Assembly: GCA_013298445.1 (NCBI GenBank)
Contig: JAAFHQ010000485.1
Span: forward strand, 1-5,179
Reading direction: 5' to 3'
Source of the DNA: Chitinophagales bacterium
GTDB taxonomy: Bacteria; Bacteroidota; Bacteroidia; Chitinophagales; Saprospiraceae
Length of the DNA: 5,179 nucleotides
Of this stretch, positions 1-5,179 are shown one piece after another (positions within the stretch are counted from its first letter, which is position 1; every line of letters starts with the position of its first letter). Both the position numbers and the translations under genes were made by a program. A model generated the notes under the pieces. It had not been told where the DNA came from, searched no databases, and worked only from the letters and a program-made list of their open reading frames with translations.

Positions 1-597
1 TCGGTTATCCTAGATTACCATGATCAGTTCGAACTACTTCGTTCCATTCTTGGCGACCTTAATGTACCCGACATATTGCGCAGTAAACTAAAAAAGGCCA
101 ACCGCTTTGTTCTGTTGGGCTTTCAACTCGATCGTTGGTACTTACAATTGTTGCTGTATTACATCAATAAGTTGGATGGTGAATTTGACAACCGCAAACA
201 CAACTTCACCATCATGGCTGAGGTAGGTGAAGACAACCGTGAGTTTGTCATTGAGCAGTTTCAGCTGAAGTGTATCTCACCTAGCCGAACCGATTTTGAC
301 CAATTGTACACGGCCTGCCAGCAAGCAGGTGCTCTGCGTAAATTGGCAGATCCACTAGACGGCCCTGCTGCGGAAATTCGCCTATTGGTGGAGCGCAACG
401 AATATGCTGCTGCTCTGGATGTATTGGCCAAACACAGTGAAAATCTCGATGAGTCTAATTTTGTCACCGTACTCAAGAGCCAATACCACTCCTGGCAACA
501 AGCCCAACAAAACCAGATTCTGGATTCGCGTGATCTGGAACTACAACTCAATCAATTGCGCTACCGCATCCTCACCTTTGCCAATCAATTGTCATGA
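1..597 (+). CDS. SIR2-like protein with C-terminal effector-associated domain (EAD11-like), 5'-truncated by window edge
   Basis: The frame is open from base 1 and ends at TGA 595-597, giving 198 visible residues; the true start lies upstream. A TTG at 76 is internal, because conserved sequence precedes it. Residues 1-55 match the end of SIR2-like domains in Bacteroidota conflict proteins: an LDYHDQF segment, 'VPDILRSKL', then the hydrophobic core 'RFVLLGFQLDRWYLQLLL' (residues 35-52). A following strand (FVIEQFQLKCI, 82-92) and 'LYTACQQAG' (102-110) also recur in that family. Residues ~124-198 form a helical domain with the pattern ALDVL...VLKSQY...LNQLRYRIL, typical of effector-associated domain 11. 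SIR2 domains in such systems usually degrade NAD+, but the NAD-binding and catalytic residues lie outside the window, so activity cannot be judged. EADs mediate homotypic docking between effector and sensor proteins. The stop overlaps the start of the downstream STAND NTPase, which supports a joint role. SIR2 call about 0.75; EAD11 call about 0.7. Confidence 0.77.
   Translation, partial: SVILDYHDQFELLRSILGDLNVPDILRSKLKKANRFVLLGFQLDRWYLQLLLYYINKLDGEFDNRKHNFTIMAEVGEDNREFVIEQFQLKCISPSRTDFDQLYTACQQAGALRKLADPLDGPAAEIRLLVERNEYAAALDVLAKHSENLDESNFVTVLKSQYHSWQQAQQNQILDSRDLELQLNQLRYRILTFANQLS
594..597 (+). promoter_or_regulatory. ATGA start/stop overlap, translational coupling of SIR2-EAD and STAND genes
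   Basis: The ATG of the STAND gene (594-596) overlaps the TGA of the SIR2-EAD gene (595-597). There is no purine-rich Shine-Dalgarno sequence upstream (…caattgtc-ATG). Start selection therefore probably relies on terminating ribosomes reinitiating, which would tie the amounts of the two proteins together. Confidence 0.8.
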
Positions 598-2351
598 ATA
601 GGAAGGGCGGCGCTACATATCGGTATCCAGGGGTACAACCCTTCTCGAAAGCGCAAAAAGCGCTTTTCTTCGGGCGCGATGATGATCGGGAACGCCTGTT
701 GGATTTGATCCTGCTGGAAAAATTGATGGTTTTGTTTGGTAAATCCGGCTATGGTAAGTCTTCCTTATTGAATGCGGGGATTTTGCCCGGCCTGGATGAT
801 GAGTCTGCTCGTAAGCAACGCCAGTACATCCCCGTTGTAGTCCGTTTTCACTCTTGGACAGCAGGGAAGGATGGTTTGTTCCAAAAATTTCTGTTTTGCC
901 TTAATGCCTCAATGGGGCAGGTTGGTATTCAACCACTGGAAAAATGGAGTGCGCTACCAGATACCCTTTGGTCGCGACTAAAGTTTACACCACTGCCCGA
1001 AAATGCCACCGTGGTATTGATTTTCGACCAGTTTGAAGAGTTTTTTACTTACCCTGAACAGCAGCAACTGGACTTCAAATGGCAATTGGCGGAGTTACTC
1101 TATGCGGATGTACCCACTTACCTCAAACAAAATGAAGACCATCATAGTAGTAGTGAACGTAATTTTTTGGCCGAAAAAATGGACGTTAAAGCCGTCATGT
1201 CCATTCGTGCGGATCGCCTTAGTGAATTGGATAGACTGAAGGATAAGCTCCCCGCCATATTGCACAAACGCTACGAGCTGCGTGCACTCACGCCCGAGCA
1301 GGCGCGTGAAGCGCTGGAAAAACCAGCCAAACTGAAGGGCGATTTTCTCTCCCCAGCTTTTAGTTGGCAAGCAACCACCACCACCATTATTCTGAACGAA
1401 CTCTCTAGCGACCGCCTGGGGCGTAGTGCAGGGGTGGAGGCTTTTCAGATGCAGATTCTGGCACAAAATATCGAAAATCGGGTGATTCAGGGTGAAATTA
1501 TTGACCGTAATGGAGATGCCCTACCCGATGTATCCCCTGAAGATTTACCTGCCGATTTTAGCCGCATCTATGCGGAATACTACTACTACAAAATCGCTAA
1601 CTTACCCCAGCGTTTACAAGCTACTGCGCGCCGCCTGATTGAAGATGGCCTGGTATTTAGTGGAGATCAGGGCGAGGCCCGTCGCTTGAGTATGGATGGC
1701 GATCTGTTGCGGCAACAATACGGTGCCACCTCAGAACTACTGGAAGCCTTGGAAAATACCTTTTTGCTGCGCCGTGAAATAAACGCCTTGGGGGGGTGGA
1801 ACTATGAACTGAGTCACGATACCCTGATTAAACCGGTAGTAGAGGCTCGTGATATTCGCCGTGCTGAGGAAGAACGCCGTGAAGCCGAACACCGCGCTCA
1901 GGAAGCTGAAGCCAAAGCCGCCGAAGAACAGCGCCGCGCCGACGAGGCTGAACGCCTGCAAAAAATAGCCGAACGCCAACGCAATCGTGCCAAGCGCATG
2001 ATGTATCTGGCCATTGTGATGGCCCTGCTGGCCCTGGCGGGGCTCATCGGTGCTGGCTATTTGTACCAACAGGCCGAACGACAAAAATTGACCATTCAAA
2101 AAGAAAAAGACAAGGCTGATCAAAACCTAAAAGCTTTTTTGGAGGCACAAGGACGAAAAGATATTTTAGAGATTGAACAGTTGGAAAGTCGTGGAGATGT
2201 GCTGGTCGAAACTCAAAACTACGGTATTGCGCTGGAATTGTACCAAAAAGCCTTGGTACAAGCCGATACCAGCCCGGCAAAAAACAACCTGAACTCGCTG
2301 GTTTTACGCTTGAAAGATAAAATAGAACAACAAAAAAACCGGTTGCGATGA
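594..2351 (+). CDS. nSTAND1-type P-loop NTPase with coiled coil, one transmembrane helix and periplasmic TPR-like tail
   Basis: This complete protein has 585 residues. The N terminus has the nSTAND1 signature: 'YPGVQPFS' (11-18), 'LFFGRDDD' (24-31), Walker A GKSGYGKSS (49-57) and Walker B VVLIFDQFEEFF (140-151). 'MSIRADRL' (202-209) holds the sensor arginine R205, and 'ELRALTPEQAREALEKPA' (228-245) is the conserved segment after the NTPase core. 'YELSHDTL' (404-411) ends the winged-helix region. An Ala/Glu/Arg-rich coiled coil (~418-468) follows, then a basic RNRAKR stretch and one hydrophobic helix (~471-491). By the positive-inside rule the NTPase is cytoplasmic and the last ~94 residues are periplasmic; these contain a TPR-like hairpin (RGD at 533-535 to YQKA at 550-553). 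STAND NTPases are signal-gated switches that oligomerise on activation. No N-terminal EAD precedes the NTPase, and the WD40 array common in this family is absent. The ATG at 594 fits because the family motif begins ten residues later. Both ends overlap neighbouring genes by four bases. Confidence 0.9.
   Translation: MNRKGGATYRYPGVQPFSKAQKALFFGRDDDRERLLDLILLEKLMVLFGKSGYGKSSLLNAGILPGLDDESARKQRQYIPVVVRFHSWTAGKDGLFQKFLFCLNASMGQVGIQPLEKWSALPDTLWSRLKFTPLPENATVVLIFDQFEEFFTYPEQQQLDFKWQLAELLYADVPTYLKQNEDHHSSSERNFLAEKMDVKAVMSIRADRLSELDRLKDKLPAILHKRYELRALTPEQAREALEKPAKLKGDFLSPAFSWQATTTTIILNELSSDRLGRSAGVEAFQMQILAQNIENRVIQGEIIDRNGDALPDVSPEDLPADFSRIYAEYYYYKIANLPQRLQATARRLIEDGLVFSGDQGEARRLSMDGDLLRQQYGATSELLEALENTFLLRREINALGGWNYELSHDTLIKPVVEARDIRRAEEERREAEHRAQEAEAKAAEEQRRADEAERLQKIAERQRNRAKRMMYLAIVMALLALAGLIGAGYLYQQAERQKLTIQKEKDKADQNLKAFLEAQGRKDILEIEQLESRGDVLVETQNYGIALELYQKALVQADTSPAKNNLNSLVLRLKDKIEQQKNRLR
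2348..2351 (+). promoter_or_regulatory. ATGA start/stop overlap, translational coupling of STAND and secreted-protein genes
   Basis: The ATG of the secreted protein gene (2348-2350) overlaps the TGA of the STAND gene (2349-2351). As at the previous junction no Shine-Dalgarno sequence is visible; the upstream bases are A-rich (caaaaaaaccggttgcg). The arrangement supports one transcript for the first three genes and stoichiometric synthesis of the membrane switch and its secreted neighbour. Confidence 0.8.
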
Positions 2352-4231
2352 AAAAAATCATACTGCTGTTGCTGCTCAGCATTGGCAGCTTGGTACTGGT
2401 GGCTCAGGATTGTAACCTGATTCGCCAAAAAATCAAAAGTGCCATAGCATCGCGCGCGTTGGATGAAGCCCTGGTACAAGTAAAAGCGCTGCGCGCTTGT
2501 GACATTTCAGCCAGTGGCAAAAAAGAAGCGGATGACTGGACGGAGAAAATCTTTTTATTGCTACAAGAACGAAAAACCCAGGCAAAAATAGCTGAGCAAA
2601 AAGCGAAGGTGAATGCTGAACAAGCCCAGCGTGATGCGGAACGAGCCGAGACCGCTCGCCGGGAGGCAGAAATAGAACGGAATAAAGCTGTCGCAACGCA
2701 AGCGGAGGTAGCTTTAAAAGTGCAGGAAAGGGACTTGGCAGAGGAGGAGCGTGCTCTGGCCTTGCGTAAAAAGGTACAATTGATTAGGGTGGCGGATTTG
2801 CGCTTATTGGGGCGCAACCAATGGGAACAACAGAAGTATGCTGAGGCCAAAGGTTATTTTCAAGAGGCTTTGTTGGCACTCCAAAGTGAGGATGCGCATA
2901 ATAGCGCTACTTTTGTCCAGGATAGCACTATCATAGTAGGAGAAATTGCGCTGATTGAAAAAATAAAGGCTATGGAACTTGCCATTCAGCACTTGTACAT
3001 CAACCTTGATTCGGTAATCCAAAACGGAATAGCTAATTTCACCGCTGCTTTTAGGGCATTGGATGCAGCCCTGGCGCTCCCAGTGAATACAGGAACTGGC
3101 TTGTCTTATGCAGTTGATTCATTGCGGTTTGTGAGGGAATTGGAAAACTTTGAGTTTGCTTGTGTGCAGCAGGCTAATTCAATCAAAACAGGGGCGATTT
3201 CTTTTCGACCCAAGCATGGAAAAAAGTATGATCAGATTAACCAACATTTAATTTTGGTTTTTGCTTCCACAGAAGTAAATATTTACTTGAATCGGACTGG
3301 GTTGATGCAGAAAAGATTACGATACAAGTGGGTATATGATTATCCACTTGATCAATACTCAGACAAAACAATTTTAAGGGAGTATCTTGAGCGTAGCAAC
3401 AAACACAAATGGACGCTAGGTGCTGGTATAAGGTTGCCAGTAAACAGTAGTTATAATCTCCTCAAAGAATATTACGTATGCTTAGACGGAAATGAAAAAA
3501 AAGAATTTGCTACGGCTAATTCTGGAGGATATATCATTCCTGTTTCATATAGACTAAATCAAAAATTGGATATAGGTATTAATACTAGTCTAATGTTTGC
3601 ATATAACGAAAAAAAGGGAGGAGGCGATATTGCTGGAAGAAATCGTTCCATTTTTAGCTCTTTGTCTCTTAATCTGACTTTAATATCATTAAAAAAGGCT
3701 AATAATATGTCAGATTTGATAACAGTTCGACTTTCAACAGGTTTAATGTTTGAATATTTTCTCTTAAAATACTCTTTTAATTTTCCAGATGTAATCGACA
3801 AAAGAAAGATTACAGATAGATTTAAAATTGCTCGCAATTATGAAACCCTGGTTCAAAACGCGAATGAATTTTTTGAATCTACGCATGAATTTTACCTAAA
3901 TAATAGCAAGACTACAGCATACGCGACTGGGGATTTTAGACGTGTAAAATTTGATATGTATAAAATAAATTTAAACTATGTGTTTGGTCTCAAATTTCAG
4001 ATTTTTCCATTTTTTGAAAAACAAGTATCAATGTTTTTGGGGGGAGATTTTTTGCAGCCATTTAAAACTAACAAATACATTGAACCACTAAGCGCATTTT
4101 TACATTCGGACGCCATTCCCGCTAATCTTCAAGGGATATATGATAAGGCGTTGAAAATAAAAAAAATAGAAATAAAAGAAGTTAATATTGCGAATTTGAA
4201 TCTTTTTTTTGGAATCGCATTGCGTTTATAA
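2348..4231 (+). CDS. Secreted coiled-coil/TPR-like protein with beta-rich, possibly outer-membrane barrel C-terminal half
   Basis: This complete protein has 627 residues and I do not recognise a named family. A type I signal peptide (1-19: MKK, a leucine-rich core, then VA) is cleaved most plausibly before Q20, as is common in Bacteroidota. C22 is not in a lipobox, so it is not a lipoprotein. Residues 20-69 form a module with C22 and C51 (in RACD) and a WTE motif, shared with the protein encoded at 4303. Residues ~73-145 are a charged Ala/Glu/Arg coiled coil. Residues ~149-178 (LLGRNQWEQQKYAEAKGYF...) look like a TPR hairpin. After ~residue 345 the sequence becomes a series of alternating, aromatic-rich strands separated by polar loops, ending in LNLFFGIALRL, which resembles a Bacteroidota outer-membrane beta-barrel; a soluble beta domain is the alternative. 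Base composition falls sharply across this half. Its start overlaps the STAND gene stop by ATGA, so it is probably a co-translated periplasmic partner of that protein. Secretion is well supported; the barrel call is about 0.5. Confidence 0.87.
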   Translation: MKKIILLLLLSIGSLVLVAQDCNLIRQKIKSAIASRALDEALVQVKALRACDISASGKKEADDWTEKIFLLLQERKTQAKIAEQKAKVNAEQAQRDAERAETARREAEIERNKAVATQAEVALKVQERDLAEEERALALRKKVQLIRVADLRLLGRNQWEQQKYAEAKGYFQEALLALQSEDAHNSATFVQDSTIIVGEIALIEKIKAMELAIQHLYINLDSVIQNGIANFTAAFRALDAALALPVNTGTGLSYAVDSLRFVRELENFEFACVQQANSIKTGAISFRPKHGKKYDQINQHLILVFASTEVNIYLNRTGLMQKRLRYKWVYDYPLDQYSDKTILREYLERSNKHKWTLGAGIRLPVNSSYNLLKEYYVCLDGNEKKEFATANSGGYIIPVSYRLNQKLDIGINTSLMFAYNEKKGGGDIAGRNRSIFSSLSLNLTLISLKKANNMSDLITVRLSTGLMFEYFLLKYSFNFPDVIDKRKITDRFKIARNYETLVQNANEFFESTHEFYLNNSKTTAYATGDFRRVKFDMYKINLNYVFGLKFQIFPFFEKQVSMFLGGDFLQPFKTNKYIEPLSAFLHSDAIPANLQGIYDKALKIKKIEIKEVNIANLNLFFGIALRL

Positions 4232-4260
4232 AACCTTATAAGGACGGTACTGGGTTTTAT
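4228..4260 (+). terminator. Weak inverted repeat after the third gene, possible attenuating terminator
   Basis: ATAAAACC (4228-4235) and GGTTTTAT (4253-4260) form a perfect 8-base inverted repeat around a 17-base spacer. The left arm includes the TAA stop codon of the secreted protein gene. The stem has only two G-C pairs and no T tract follows, so it would be a poor intrinsic terminator. A separate 10-base palindrome, CCTTATAAGG (4234-4243), overlaps the left arm. The rest of the 71-base gap up to the ATG at 4303 has no convincing Bacteroidota promoter. Readthrough into the next gene is the more likely outcome. Confidence 0.25.
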
Positions 4261-4302
4261 GCTCTGTGTGTAAATTTTCAATAACCGATAACTAAATGTA
4301 AA

Positions 4303-5179
4303 ATGACATTATTTTACTATAAAGTGGAGAAAAAAGGCATACACTACTATCCAACTAATGGATTTGGTATAAAGCAGCTATTTTCCTTTTTCCTTATGCT
4401 TATAGTGTGTGGGGTTAGTTTGGCTCAAGAATGTAGTCAAATCAAAGCTCGAGTTTTGCAAGCCCTACACGAGGATCAATTAAAGGAAGCCCTCAACCAA
4501 ATTAAAGCCTTTCGCGCTTGTGATGCGAGCCTTCAAGGTAAAGAAACTGCAGATACCTGGACGGAACAAGTTTTTCAGCGAATAAAAGATTTGGAACAAC
4601 GCTTGTCTGAGGCGAAAAATAGACTAGAACAAAATACTGTCGTGGCGGCTGAAAAAAAACGACAGGCGCAGCAAGAACTAACGCTACTTGAAAAAGAAAA
4701 AAATACGGCATCCTTAGCCCAGCAAATATTAGAATCAGAAAGCAAACAAGCACAAGTTGCCCTGGAGGGGAGAAAAAAGGCCCAAGAATTGAACGGGTTA
4801 TTGATCAGTCTCAATGAAACCCATTTACAAGTACAACAATTGTTTTTAGCAAAAAAATACGAGGATGCGCTGAACTTGTTAGAAAAAATGCAGTGGGTAC
4901 TCACTTCTGCTGCTTTTGAGGATGAAATTTTGGATCTTAAAAAAACGCTGGTAGAGCAAGATTTAACTAAAGCAAGAACCCTATTGAAACAGCAGGAATA
5001 TTTTAAAACCTATCTACAGCGTGGAGACAGTATCCTGGATTTGAAATTTGTTCATTATTACAATGCCTATGGTTGGTACCAAAAGGCTTGGTCTCTTCAA
5101 ATTGACTCCTTGGCTGTATTGGAAAAATATGCTCAGTTGGAAAATTTGATTAGCAGTAAAACTTTCAAACAAATTGAAC
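4303..5179 (+). CDS. Secreted coiled-coil/TPR-like protein, paralogue of the preceding gene, 3'-truncated by window edge
   Basis: The frame opens after a stop at 4282-4284, with the first ATG at 4303, and stays open to the window end (292 codons plus one base). The ATG gives a signal peptide with a long polar N-region (~25 residues), a hydrophobic core (~26-40) and cleavage after A41, before Q42. A GTG at 4324 would give a shorter N-region and cannot be excluded. Mature residues 42-91 align without gaps to residues 20-69 of the upstream protein, with 24 of 50 identical by my count, including C44, C73 in RACD, GK, AD and WTE. A coiled coil follows (~92-163). Helical hairpins resembling TPRs come next: 'LFLAKKYEDALNLLEKM' (180-196) and RGD 240-242 to YQKA 259-262, the latter echoing the periplasmic tail of the STAND NTPase. 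No known function is recognisable. The ~50% identity confined to the N terminus suggests an old tandem duplication followed by divergence. Whether it ends in a beta-rich domain like its neighbour cannot be seen here. Confidence 0.85.
   Translation, partial: MTLFYYKVEKKGIHYYPTNGFGIKQLFSFFLMLIVCGVSLAQECSQIKARVLQALHEDQLKEALNQIKAFRACDASLQGKETADTWTEQVFQRIKDLEQRLSEAKNRLEQNTVVAAEKKRQAQQELTLLEKEKNTASLAQQILESESKQAQVALEGRKKAQELNGLLISLNETHLQVQQLFLAKKYEDALNLLEKMQWVLTSAAFEDEILDLKKTLVEQDLTKARTLLKQQEYFKTYLQRGDSILDLKFVHYYNAYGWYQKAWSLQIDSLAVLEKYAQLENLISSKTFKQIE

Noticed and set aside
76..78. TTG as the translation start of the first gene
   Set aside because: The frame is open back to base 1 and the upstream 25 residues match the SIR2-like family, so the gene starts before the window.
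146..594. Repeated CAATTG hexamers in the first gene
   Set aside because: They follow from Gln-Leu and similar codon pairs in this codon usage, with no regular spacing or larger shared unit.
1033..1239. Plus-strand open frame within the STAND gene
   Set aside because: It is out of frame with the Walker B to sensor region of the STAND protein and has no start signal or homology.
2390..2415. Lipobox in the third and fourth proteins (Cys soon after the signal peptide)
   Set aside because: The residue before the Cys is Asp or Glu (AQDC, AQEC), which does not fit the lipobox; cleavage before Gln is the better reading.
2044..2850. Several minus-strand open frames opposite the STAND and secreted-protein genes
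   Set aside because: They lie fully opposite well-supported genes, have no recognisable motifs, and are expected as mirror frames of Ala/Glu-rich coiled-coil coding.
4203..4210. Eight-T run near the end of the third gene as a slippage site or terminator tract
   Set aside because: It encodes Leu-Phe-Phe in the final strand, is not preceded by a stable hairpin, and such runs are expected in this AT-rich stretch.
4261..4302. Bacteroidota promoter (TAnnTTTG with an upstream TTG) before the fourth gene
   Set aside because: The nearest match is TAAATTTT at about 4270, lacking the final G and a -33 element; too weak to list.
4502..4904. Minus-strand open frames at 4502-4753 and 4575-4904, one with hydrophobic stretches
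   Set aside because: They oppose the fourth gene, whose paralogy with the third gene and signal peptide make the plus strand the real coding strand.

Overview
The window looks like part of a Bacteroidota genome, probably from the Saprospiria (Haliscomenobacter/Lewinella-like). The clues are the style of the proteins, A/T-rich translation starts with no Shine-Dalgarno sequence, signal peptides ending in A-Q, and a moderate to low G+C content. The lineage is an inference from protein style, not from a marker gene. Everything is on the plus strand and nearly every base is coding. I see no tRNA, rRNA, CRISPR array or insertion sequence.

Layout: (1) 1-597 is the 3' part of a gene that enters from the left. 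It encodes the end of a SIR2-like domain followed by a C-terminal effector-associated domain that best matches EAD11. (2) 594-2351 is a complete nSTAND1-type P-loop NTPase with a coiled coil, one transmembrane helix and a short periplasmic TPR-like tail. (3) 2348-4231 is a complete secreted protein with a signal peptide, a short two-cysteine module, a long coiled coil, a TPR-like hairpin and an AT-rich, beta-strand-rich C-terminal half that may be an outer-membrane barrel. (4) 4303-5179 is the 5' part of a second secreted protein. Its first ~50 mature residues are a clear paralogue of gene 3, and it runs off the right edge.

Genes 1-2 and 2-3 overlap by ATGA, so the first three genes are almost certainly one translationally coupled operon. 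A 71-base gap with a weak inverted repeat separates gene 4, which is probably part of the same locus.

Reading of the whole: SIR2-EAD and nSTAND proteins belong to the known world of prokaryotic conflict (defence/suicide) systems. What is less ordinary is that the NTPase is anchored in the inner membrane and coupled to secreted proteins built from the same coiled-coil and TPR-like parts. My hypothesis is an envelope-spanning sensor: periplasmic or outer-membrane proteins detect a perturbation, the transmembrane STAND switch relays it, and a cytoplasmic SIR2 effector, probably an NADase, responds. The family calls rest on motifs read by eye. The signalling model is inference.
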